A stretch of 14,796 nt of DNA from Alcanivorax sp. Lineage in GTDB: Bacteria > Pseudomonadota > Gammaproteobacteria > Pseudomonadales > Alcanivoracaceae. Position numbers and translations under genes: made by a program. Shown here piece by piece: positions 1 through 6,349 of this stretch (positions within the stretch are counted from its first letter, which is position 1; every line of letters starts with the position of its first letter). Location of the stretch: NCBI GenBank assembly GCA_007135015.1, contig SLJS01000307.1, positions 1-14,796 of the forward strand, given 5' to 3'. Below the pieces are notes generated by a model, which worked only from the letters and a program-made list of their open reading frames with translations, ran no database searches and had not been told where the DNA came from.

Positions 1-1158
1 CGCCATATGCTGATCGGGGTCTTCGGCGAAGCAACGCCGGCACCGGAAGGCAGTTCCCCGGAGCCGGTGACGCAGGCCCTGGTCATCGGCGCAGGACTGG
101 CGGGGGCCACCACGGCCCGGGCGCTGGCCGAGCGCGGCTGCGCGGTAACCGTGCTCGACAGCGAAGGCATTGCCGCCGGCGCCTCCGGCACACCGGCGGG
201 CGTGGTCTATACCACCGCCAGCAACCACTTTACCGCCCAGAACCGCTTCTACCAGAGCAGTTACCTGCAGGCGCTGCACTGGTTCGCCCGACTCGGCTTC
301 CCCCGCGCCCCGTCGGAAGGTGCCCTGGAAGGGGTTATTCAGATTCCCCCTCACGAACGCGGGCGCAAGCGTACCCGCCGGGCCCTGGAAAGCGGACTCT
401 GGCCGCCGGAGGTCCTGGAGGCCGCCCCGGACCACGGAGACCCGGATGCCGTCTGTTTCCCCGGCGGCGGGTTCATTCAGCCACGGGCCTGGTGCCAATA
501 CCTGCTGGCGCACCCGCTTGTCCACTTTCGCAGAGCCTGCGCACTGGCCCTGGAATACCGTGGCAGCGACCGGAATCCTTGCTGGCAGGTCGACAGCGAG
601 CAGGGCACCTTCTTTGCCGATGTGGTGGTGCTGGCCAACAGCGGAGCGGCCCCGGCGCTGGCGGGCCTGCCGGGGCTGCCGATCCGTCCGATCCGCGGAC
701 AGGCAAGCTGCTGCCCGGCCACCGGGGAATCCCTTCTCTGGCGCCGGCCGGTATGCCACCAGGGATATCTGACCCCGGCGCTGGACGGGCTGCACACGCT
801 TGGCGCCACCTTCGAGCAGCACAGTGACAGCCGGGACGAGCGCGACGAGGATGACCAACAGAATCTGGAGCGGTTGCGCCGCGATTTCCCGGACCTGTGG
901 CAGGCTCTGGGCGGCGATGACATCCGTGTGGTCCAGCGACGCGCCGGTGTGCGCTGGCAGAGCCGTGACTTCCTGCCCCTGGTGGGCCCGGCCCCCGAAG
1001 GCGCCGGGCCCGGCCTCTATCTGAATCTCGCCCATGGCAGCCGTGGCATCACGGCCACACCACTGTGTGCCGAACTGCTGGCCGACCGGATCACCGGGGC
1101 GACGCCCGCCGTGGATACGGAAATACTTGACGCACTGCTGCCGCAGCGCTTTAGATAA
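1..1158 (+). CDS. mnmC: MnmC, FAD-dependent oxidoreductase part (5' end outside window)
   Basis: This is the C-terminal domain of the bifunctional tRNA 5-methylaminomethyl-2-thiouridine enzyme. In the family this domain oxidatively removes the carboxymethyl group from cmnm5(s2)U34 to give nm5(s2)U34, which the N-terminal methyltransferase domain then methylates. Counting from the first visible Met (position 7), a dinucleotide-binding GAGLAG lies at 28-33. GASGTPAGVVY and a following NRFY match the MnmC FAD domain, RRAGVRWQSRDFLPLVG lies near residue 330, and HGSRGITATPLCAELL is near the C terminus. The frame is open to base 1, and the residues RHMLIG resemble the end of the MnmC methyltransferase domain. 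I therefore infer that the real start is upstream and that position 7 is an internal Met. The FAD fold and MnmC assignment are seen directly. The fused N-terminal domain is inferred. Confidence 0.9.
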   Translation, partial: RHMLIGVFGEATPAPEGSSPEPVTQALVIGAGLAGATTARALAERGCAVTVLDSEGIAAGASGTPAGVVYTTASNHFTAQNRFYQSSYLQALHWFARLGFPRAPSEGALEGVIQIPPHERGRKRTRRALESGLWPPEVLEAAPDHGDPDAVCFPGGGFIQPRAWCQYLLAHPLVHFRRACALALEYRGSDRNPCWQVDSEQGTFFADVVVLANSGAAPALAGLPGLPIRPIRGQASCCPATGESLLWRRPVCHQGYLTPALDGLHTLGATFEQHSDSRDERDEDDQQNLERLRRDFPDLWQALGGDDIRVVQRRAGVRWQSRDFLPLVGPAPEGAGPGLYLNLAHGSRGITATPLCAELLADRITGATPAVDTEILDALLPQRFR

Positions 1159-1177
1159 GCATCCCTTGAAACAAGCC

Positions 1178-1210
1178 GCGCCCGGACGTATCCGGAGCTT
1201 TCCCGGGCGC
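1178..1210 (+). terminator. Inverted repeat after mnmC, weak terminator candidate
   Basis: GCGCCCGG at 1178-1185 pairs perfectly with CCGGGCGC at 1203-1210 across a 17-nt loop, 19 bp after the mnmC stop codon. No T tract follows, so it is not a classical intrinsic terminator. It could slow transcription or protect the 3' end. Confidence 0.3.
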
Positions 1211-1241
1211 CGTCACAACAACAACCCGGAGAGCCCCTTCC

Positions 1242-1637
1242 ATGCCCCTGCCAGTCACGTCCCTCTACACAGGATTCTTCCTGCTGCTGATGCTCGCGCT
1301 TGCGGTGAACGTGGTACGCCTGCGCATGAGCGAGAAGGTCTCCCTCGGCGATGGCGACAACCGGAGGGTGCGCCAGGCCATGCGAGCCCACGCCAATGCC
1401 GCCGAGTACGTGCCCGTGGTGCTGATCGGCCTGGCGCTGCTGGAGCTGGCCGGAGTAGCCGTCTGGATGCTGCTGCTCTACGGTTCGGTTTTCCTGGTCG
1501 GCCGGGTCCTCCACGCCATCGGCATGGTGCAGCCGCGCAGTGTCACACGCATGCGCCAGCTGGGCATTGTACTCAGCTGGGCCGTGATGCTGACGATGGC
1601 CGCGCACCTGCTCGTTCTGGCATTTGGCTCACTCTGA
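1242..1637 (+). CDS. MAPEG-family membrane protein
   Basis: This 131-residue integral membrane protein belongs to the MAPEG superfamily (microsomal glutathione transferase/eicosanoid-enzyme fold), in the small bacterial YecN-like branch. Four hydrophobic segments are visible, at about 8-27, 56-72, 70-88 and 106-129. The family hallmark is the Arg/His/Asn/Glu stretch RAHANAAEYVP at 48-58, between the first and second membrane segments. A GGAGAG-like ribosome site ends about 8 nt before the ATG. The gene lies 83 bp after mnmC and 26 bp before the hydrolase gene, so it may share a transcript with the hydrolase. Bacterial members are mostly uncharacterised. Glutathione-linked detoxification is a family expectation and is not shown by this sequence. 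Confidence 0.85.
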   Translation: MPLPVTSLYTGFFLLLMLALAVNVVRLRMSEKVSLGDGDNRRVRQAMRAHANAAEYVPVVLIGLALLELAGVAVWMLLLYGSVFLVGRVLHAIGMVQPRSVTRMRQLGIVLSWAVMLTMAAHLLVLAFGSL

Positions 1638-1651
1638 CACGACTCTGATGC

Positions 1652-1657
1652 AGGAGG
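1652..1657 (+). promoter_or_regulatory. Shine-Dalgarno site of the alpha/beta hydrolase
   Basis: A perfect AGGAGG lies 6 nt before the ATG at 1664 and fixes the start of the hydrolase gene. It is the best ribosome site in the window. Confidence 0.85.
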
Positions 1658-1663
1658 AATTTC

Positions 1664-2560
1664 ATGGCCAGTGTGCGTGCACGACTTGCCAATTTCGCCG
1701 TCCGTCGTCTGATTCGCCGTGACCAACTGTCGCGCAAACAGGCAGCACCCCATTTTCGCAAGGCGCTCAGCCGTCCGCTTCTGCCCACGCTGGGCCTGCG
1801 GGGCATCACGATCGATCAGTGCGAGCGTCAGGGTGTACGCTGTCATCAGCTGAGTGTGAACCGGCCCGAGCGAACCCTGCTGTATATCCACGGCGGTGGT
1901 TTCGTGGCCGGACGACCGGATACCTACCACAATTTCTGCGGCCGCCTGGCAAAACGGCTCAACGCGAATGCCTGTCTTCCCCAGTACCGGCTGGCTCCGG
2001 AACACCCCTACCCTGCGGGCCTGGAGGACTGCCTGAGCACATACCGCAGCCTGCTTGAAGACGGCGTGGACCCGCAGCGAATGATCGTGGCGGGCGATTC
2101 CGCCGGCGGCAGCCTGACCCTGGCACTGCTGCTTGCGCTGCGGGATGCGGGCGAGCCCCTTCCGGGCTGCGCATTGGCGATCTCACCAGCCACGGACGCC
2201 ACCCTGTCGAGCGCCAGTCACCGTGAGAATGCACAACGTGACGCCATGCTCTCGCCGACAATGATTGAACATTCCGCCGCCCTCTACCTGCAGGGCGAAG
2301 ACCCCCGCACTCCCGGCGCCTCGCCGCTGTGGGGCGACTATGACGGGCTGCCGCCACTGCTGCTGACTACCAGCGAGAGCGAATGCCTGCGCGATGACTG
2401 CTATCGGGTTGCCGAAAAGGCGCGCGAGGCGGGCGTGGAGGTGGAACTGATCAGCCGCCGGGACATGCCCCATGTCTGGCCGATCTTCGTGCCGCTGCTT
2501 CCCGAGGCCAATCGCGATCTCAAGAGGATGGCCGCCTTTATTCGCAGGCATTGCCCGTAG
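1664..2560 (+). CDS. Alpha/beta hydrolase, hormone-sensitive-lipase family (esterase)
   Basis: This 298-residue protein is a probable cytoplasmic carboxylesterase of the HSL family (Pfam Abhydrolase_3). The oxyanion motif HGGG is at 76-79, preceded by LLYI. The nucleophile elbow GDSAGG is at 144-149 with Ser146. The catalytic His is predicted at 270, in the typical MPHVWPIF context. The acid usually sits in a DPLRDE-like motif. Here the aligned stretch is ECLRDD (240-245), which places Glu240 where most relatives have Asp. There is no signal peptide, and the N terminus is a basic amphipathic stretch like the cap region of this family. Substrate is unknown; short-chain esters are likely. The TAG stop (2558-2560) is the first part of the palindromic repeat that follows, so the repeat defines the C terminus. 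Upstream MAPEG is 26 bp away. Confidence 0.9.
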   Translation: MASVRARLANFAVRRLIRRDQLSRKQAAPHFRKALSRPLLPTLGLRGITIDQCERQGVRCHQLSVNRPERTLLYIHGGGFVAGRPDTYHNFCGRLAKRLNANACLPQYRLAPEHPYPAGLEDCLSTYRSLLEDGVDPQRMIVAGDSAGGSLTLALLLALRDAGEPLPGCALAISPATDATLSSASHRENAQRDAMLSPTMIEHSAALYLQGEDPRTPGASPLWGDYDGLPPLLLTTSESECLRDDCYRVAEKAREAGVEVELISRRDMPHVWPIFVPLLPEANRDLKRMAAFIRRHCP

Positions 2561-2622
2561 GAGCACTGCTTTGCAGCGCGAAGGGTCGCGGCGAGATTCG
2601 CGCTGCAAAGCAGCGCTCCTAC
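2557..2622. repeat. Large palindromic REP-like intergenic repeat
   Basis: The 26-bp left arm (2557-2582, beginning GTAGGAGC) and the right arm (2597-2622, ending GCTCCTAC) are inverted copies with one mismatch, around a 14-nt GC-rich loop (2583-2596). Each arm also folds on itself: in the right arm GCGCTGC pairs with GCAGCGC across AAA. The element has the look of the dispersed GTAGGAGCG-type palindromes common in GC-rich gammaproteobacteria; that comparison is from memory. It sits exactly between two converging genes and can form a stable stem in either transcript, so it probably acts as a bidirectional terminator or 3'-end stabiliser although no T tract follows. A degenerate relative lies at 14323-14350. 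Confidence 0.9.
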
Positions 2623-2861
2623 AATGAGGCAGGCGGGTCGTCGAGGGCGGCGGCTTCCTCGCGGGAGAGGATGTTGATGGTTTCCGTGGCCTCGTCGAAA
2701 AAGACCACGGCCTCACCGGACTCGAGTCGGCGGCGGACCTGCTCGACGCGCGTGGACAGGGGCACCTCCCTTTCCCCGTAATCGGTTCCGTCCCGGGTGA
2801 CGAACTCCTGGATCAGGTTCTCCAGGGCATCGGCGGGGATTTCGCGCCAGGGCACGATCAT
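2619..2861 (-). CDS. yheU: YheU family protein (UPF0270)
   Basis: This is an 80-residue conserved protein of unknown function. The N-terminal half, MIVPWREIPADALENLIQEF followed by VTRDGTDYGE, and the central GEAVVFFDEATETINIL match E. coli YheU along almost the whole length. The last residues (about 70-80, DDPPASL at the end) extend past the usual end of about 72, and the TAG stop lies inside the right arm of the palindromic repeat. There is no signal peptide or membrane segment. The start ATG is 24 nt after the stop of the upstream 142-aa gene, without a clear Shine-Dalgarno site, so translation may depend on the upstream gene. The role is unknown. Confidence 0.9.
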   Translation of the reverse strand: MIVPWREIPADALENLIQEFVTRDGTDYGEREVPLSTRVEQVRRRLESGEAVVFFDEATETINILSREEAAALDDPPASL

Positions 2862-2885
2862 GGCAATACCACAGCCGGTGCGGAC

Positions 2886-3314
2886 TCAGGCAATGGCGCC
2901 TTCCCGGGCCCATTCGCAGCGCACGCGCAACGGCTCTTCACTGGGCTCATGGCAGGCCTCGGCGGCTTCCCAGACAAAGGTATGGTGGCCGGCAAGTTCC
3001 GTTTCCAGATGCACCACCGCATTGACCCAGTACATCTGCTTGAGCAGGGCCTCGAACTTCTTCACCCACTCTTCCCATTCATACTCCACGGCCTGATAGG
3101 ACATGCCGAAATGGATCACCTGGGTCTGGAAGGTGCCTCCCATCAGATCGTCGCCGGGAGCGGAGAACATCTCCCGGCAGAGAAACGGCCAGGCATCCGC
3201 ATTGGGAAGCCCGCGCAGCACCCGGCGATTATGGAAACAGCTCTCCTTCCTTTCCCGCAGGGAACCGAAGGGAAGATGCTTGATGCAACCATACACGATG
3301 GATTCCGAATCCAA
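2886..3314 (-). CDS. Conserved-looking protein of unknown function, TTG start
   Basis: I do not recognise a named family. The frame can begin at a TTG at 3347, an ATG at 3335 or a TTG at 3314. I choose 3314 because AGGGGAG ends 5 nt before it. The product is then 142 residues beginning MDSESIVYGCIKHLPF. It has no signal peptide or membrane segment, so it is probably cytoplasmic. It is rich in aromatics and His, with an acidic tryptophan-containing core (EYEWEEWVKKFEALLKQMYW, about 77-96) followed by AVVHLETELAGHHTFVWEAA. Five Cys are scattered (CIKH, SCFH, LCRE, ACHE, RCEW). The pattern of predicted helix then strand suggests a compact folded domain. It lies 23 bp after the lytic-transglycosylase-like lipoprotein gene and 24 bp before yheU, so it is very likely in one transcript with both. 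No function is assigned. Confidence 0.75.
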   Translation of the reverse strand: MDSESIVYGCIKHLPFGSLRERKESCFHNRRVLRGLPNADAWPFLCREMFSAPGDDLMGGTFQTQVIHFGMSYQAVEYEWEEWVKKFEALLKQMYWVNAVVHLETELAGHHTFVWEAAEACHEPSEEPLRVRCEWAREGAIA

Positions 3315-3319
3315 TTGTG

Positions 3320-3326
3320 CTCCCCT
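3320..3326 (-). promoter_or_regulatory. Shine-Dalgarno site deciding a TTG start
   Basis: On the minus strand AGGGGAG is followed by five bases and a TTG at 3314. The upstream alternatives (TTG at 3347, which overlaps the previous stop region, and ATG at 3335) lack comparable sites, so the TTG is preferred. Confidence 0.6.
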
Positions 3327-3337
3327 TGAAAACATAC

Positions 3338-3913
3338 CTATCGGCAACGTGCCAGTTGCCGCTCGTATTCATTGGCTCGCCGCTGTACCCGGCGGGCCAC
3401 ATCCATCAGCCAGGGCTTCTGCTCGAACGTCCTGCGCCGGAAGCCGCCATGACCCTCATGGTACGCCAGATACAGGCTGTAGGCATCATCACGCGGCAAT
3501 CCGATGGTGCGCGCCGAGTGGTCATGGTACCAACCGACGAAATGGATGGCGTCACGGAAACGTCTGCGCTTTGCATTCATGCGACCTGTTTCACGCTGAT
3601 ACCAGGCCCAGGTGCCGTCCTGGGCCTGCGCAAAACCGTAGGCACTGCTGGGACGGCGCCAGGGAATCACCCAGAGCAGCCTGGTGCGGGGCGGGCGCGC
3701 CCGGGCCTGGAAGCGTGATTCCTGCCAGATGGTAGCCAGCATTACGGACTTGGGGATATTGAATTCCTTTTCGACGCGTGATGCATGGCGATACCAGTTG
3801 TTGAACCAGCCGCCCTTCTCGTCAAAGATGACACAGGCGTTGGCGGGGTTGGAAGGCGGGCTGGTAGTGCAGGCCGCAAGGAAAAGCAATGCAATCAGAG
3901 CAGACCAGCGCAC
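3338..3913 (-). CDS. Lytic-transglycosylase-like (SLT domain) lipoprotein
   Basis: This is a predicted outer-membrane or periplasmic lipoprotein with a soluble-lytic-transglycosylase fold, expected to cleave the glycan strands of murein. From the GTG at 3913 (GGAGGA 7 nt upstream) the protein is 191 residues: MRWSALIALLFLAAC gives an ideal lipoprotein signal with the lipidated Cys at 15. An ATG start at 3934 would add seven residues including acidic ones before the signal, which is less likely. The catalytic Glu is predicted at 65 (IWQES). The SLT core follows as SAYGFAQAQDGTWAWY (90-105) and AYHEGHGGF (150-158). Between Glu65 and the SAYG motif there is a basic and aromatic insert (about 71-88, PPRTRLLWVIPWRRP). 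The gene follows ligA by 90 bp and starts a short three-gene run with the 142-aa protein and yheU. Enzyme activity is inferred from the motifs. Confidence 0.85.
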   Translation of the reverse strand: MRWSALIALLFLAACTTSPPSNPANACVIFDEKGGWFNNWYRHASRVEKEFNIPKSVMLATIWQESRFQARARPPRTRLLWVIPWRRPSSAYGFAQAQDGTWAWYQRETGRMNAKRRRFRDAIHFVGWYHDHSARTIGLPRDDAYSLYLAYHEGHGGFRRRTFEQKPWLMDVARRVQRRANEYERQLARCR

Positions 3914-3920
3914 ATGAATA

Positions 3921-3926
3921 TCCTCC
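3921..3926 (-). promoter_or_regulatory. Shine-Dalgarno site deciding a GTG start
   Basis: GGAGGA on the minus strand lies 7 nt before the GTG at 3913. It favours that codon over the ATG at 3934 and gives a clean lipoprotein signal peptide. Confidence 0.7.
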
Positions 3927-4003
3927 AGGGCCATTTCAGTACATCGATGATCGCAACATCGCGGACGCGTTCCCGGAATTTGTACCGGTACCGATAAACC
4001 TGT

Positions 4004-6349
4004 TCAACCTGTTTCCTGCGTTTGCAGAAACGCGACAAGCGCCTGCTCGTCCAGAATTGTGACCCCGTACTCTCTGGCCTTGTCCAGCTTGGAACCCGCG
4101 CGCTCTCCGGCGACCAGATAATCCGTCGATCCCGAAACCGAGCCGGTGACCTTCGCACCCAGTTTCCTCAACGCCTGACCCGCCTCATCCCGGGTCATGC
4201 CCGAGAGCGTGCCCGTCAGCACAAAGGTCATGCCCTCGAGCGGGCTCGCCGCTCCGCTTGTACGCTCGGCGGCCTCCTTGTGCATGCCGAACTCGAACAG
4301 CTGACTTTCCAGCTCCAGCAGGCTGTTGAGATTTTCACTTCCGGCAAGAAAGGCGGCAAGTTTTCCGCCCGCCTGATCATTCTGCACCACCCGGGCCAGC
4401 TCCTGCTGGTCCGCCGCGCGAAGCTTCTCCACGTGTGGATACTGATGCTCCACCATCTGCGCACGTACCGGCCCGATCTTGTCGATTTCCCGGCTCAACA
4501 GGATATCCGCCAGCCCGTAACGGCCCTGGATGGAAGGGCTGACCCCCCTGTCTCGGTCATCAAACGCCCCGTACTGGACGAGTCGATCAAGCTCCTTGCT
4601 GTTCTCCCGGTCCCGGAAAAAGCTGCAGACCTGCCAGGCAAGCACCCTGTCAAAACCCTCCATCATGGCGAGCGTTTCGGGAAGAAGCGCACGGATACGC
4701 GCCAGGGAGCCGAAAAGTCCTGCCAGGGTCCTCGACAGCTCCTCTCCCACACCAGGAATGCCCATGGCATGGATGAACTTCTCCAGGGGCCGGGAACGGC
4801 TCTGCTCAATGGCCCGGACGATCTTGTTTGCCAGAGTTTCCTTGAAACCTTCAAGCTCCAGCAAGGTGTCGGCTTTCAGCCGGTACAGATCGGAAGGGTA
4901 GCTGACCAGCCCCTTCTCCACGAACAGCTCGGCCTGTTTTTCGCCAATACCGCGGATATCCATGGCCGTGCGGGAAACATAATGAGAAATGGCCTGGATC
5001 CGCTGTGCCGGGCAGTCAAGCCTGCCTATGCAGCGATACTCCACTCCTTCCCTGCCCTGCTCTGCCCTGCCGCCGGGAGCAACGAGTCGTACCCGTTCCA
5101 CGGGCGAGCCGCATTCCGGGCAGGATGAAGGAACGTGGATACTTCGTGCGTTCCGGGGGCGCTTTTCCGGGATCACCTTTACCACCTTGGGAATCACGTC
5201 ACCGGCGCGGTACACCACCACGCTGTCGCCAACGCGGACATCCAGGCGCTCAATCTCGTCCATGTTATGGAGCGTGGCATTGCGAACCGTCACGCCGCCC
5301 ACATTCACGGGCTCGAGTCTGGCCACCGGCGTCAGTGTCCCCAGACGTCCCACCTGAAACTCGACATCGCGAACCACGGTGATCTCTTCTCGTGCCGGCA
5401 GCTTGTGGGCAATGGCCCAGCGCGGGGCACGGGAGATGAAGCCCAGCCGTTGCTGCCAGTCGAGACGATCCACCTTGTACACGGCGCCGTCGACTTCGTA
5501 ATCGAGCCGGTCACGACGTTCGACCAGGCCCCGATACCACTCAAGCAGTTGCTGCGTGCCCCGGCAGGCCTCTGCGTCGGGGCTGGTGCGAAGCCCCCAG
5601 CCGCGCAACTGCTCGAAGACCGCACTCTGGGTGGCCGGCCAGTCCAGGCCTTCCAGCTGCGCCAGGCCGTAGGCGAAGAACTCCAGGGGGCGCTCGGCGG
5701 TAATCCGCGGGTCGAGCTGGCGCAGGCTTCCCGCGGCGGCATTGCGGGGGTTGGCAAAGACCTTGCCTCCCTGCTCGTGCTGTCTGCGGTTGAGACGCTC
5801 GAAACCACTCAGGGGAATGACCACCTCACCACGCGCCTCCACCAGCTCCGGCACGGAGTCTCCGCGCAGACGCAGCGGAATACTATCGATCGTGCGCGCA
5901 TGAAGGGTGATGTCCTCGCCGGTTTCCCCGTCGCCCCGGGTGGCGGCCCGTGCCAGAACACCGTCGCGATAGAGCAGGCTCACGGCCACGCCGTCGAGCT
6001 TGGGTTCCGCCATGTAGGTAATGTCGCCATCGAGCTCCAGACGCTCCCGGATCCGGCGGTCGAAGGCCTTCACTTCTTCCTCGTCGAAGGCGTTGCCCAG
6101 CGATAGCATGGGCACTTCGTGGCGGACTTCGGCGAACTCTTCCAGGGGCTTTTCGCCCACCCGTTGTGTGGGCGAGTCCGACGTCACCAGCTCGGGATGT
6201 TCTGCCTCCAGCTCCTGCAGGCGCCGGAAGCAGCGGTCGTATTCCGCATCCGGCACCGCCGGATCATCCAGCACGTAGTAGCGATAACTCCAGTCGTTGA
6301 GCTGTTCGCGCAGCCGGCGGATTTCTCCGGCAACCCTGTCAGCGGACAT
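4004..6349 (-). CDS. ligA: NAD-dependent DNA ligase LigA, extended form
   Basis: LigA seals nicks in DNA with NAD+ in replication and repair. From ATG 6349 the protein has 781 residues, against about 670 in E. coli. The adenylation domain has the nucleotide-accepting Lys117 in KLDG, Arg202 in PRNAAAGSLRQLD, Asp287 and Lys292 in EVDGAVYKVD, and Lys316 in KLPA. The OB fold follows (about 325-400). The zinc-finger cysteines are 410, 413, 440 and 446, with a loop about 12-14 residues longer than usual. HhH repeats run from about 455 to 545, and the BRCT domain is 703-781 (LEGMTFVLTGTLSGMTRDEA). About 95 extra residues (roughly 595-695) lie before BRCT and look like a second copy of the last HhH/helical unit. 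The ATG lies inside the end of zipA, giving an 11-bp overlap, so the two are probably translationally coupled. A frame start at 6424 is rejected because it lies deep in zipA. Confidence 0.95.
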   Translation of the reverse strand: MSADRVAGEIRRLREQLNDWSYRYYVLDDPAVPDAEYDRCFRRLQELEAEHPELVTSDSPTQRVGEKPLEEFAEVRHEVPMLSLGNAFDEEEVKAFDRRIRERLELDGDITYMAEPKLDGVAVSLLYRDGVLARAATRGDGETGEDITLHARTIDSIPLRLRGDSVPELVEARGEVVIPLSGFERLNRRQHEQGGKVFANPRNAAAGSLRQLDPRITAERPLEFFAYGLAQLEGLDWPATQSAVFEQLRGWGLRTSPDAEACRGTQQLLEWYRGLVERRDRLDYEVDGAVYKVDRLDWQQRLGFISRAPRWAIAHKLPAREEITVVRDVEFQVGRLGTLTPVARLEPVNVGGVTVRNATLHNMDEIERLDVRVGDSVVVYRAGDVIPKVVKVIPEKRPRNARSIHVPSSCPECGSPVERVRLVAPGGRAEQGREGVEYRCIGRLDCPAQRIQAISHYVSRTAMDIRGIGEKQAELFVEKGLVSYPSDLYRLKADTLLELEGFKETLANKIVRAIEQSRSRPLEKFIHAMGIPGVGEELSRTLAGLFGSLARIRALLPETLAMMEGFDRVLAWQVCSFFRDRENSKELDRLVQYGAFDDRDRGVSPSIQGRYGLADILLSREIDKIGPVRAQMVEHQYPHVEKLRAADQQELARVVQNDQAGGKLAAFLAGSENLNSLLELESQLFEFGMHKEAAERTSGAASPLEGMTFVLTGTLSGMTRDEAGQALRKLGAKVTGSVSGSTDYLVAGERAGSKLDKAREYGVTILDEQALVAFLQTQETG
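5050..5069. repeat. Pentanucleotide tandem repeat inside ligA
   Basis: Four CCCTG units in a row on the plus strand, the third changed to CTCTG. They lie within ligA and encode part of the lengthened zinc-finger loop (residues around 427-435, GRAEQGREG). Because the unit is 5 bp, loss or gain of one copy would shift the ligA reading frame. Confidence 0.75.

Noticed and set aside
1017..2005. Minus-strand frames (196 and 175 codons) opposite MAPEG and the hydrolase
   Set aside because: The plus-strand genes have motifs and good ribosome sites. The opposite frames show no domain.
5135..6106. 323-codon open frame on the plus strand opposite ligA
   Set aside because: The minus frame encodes full LigA with all catalytic motifs. 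The opposite frame has no recognisable domain and is a GC-driven shadow.
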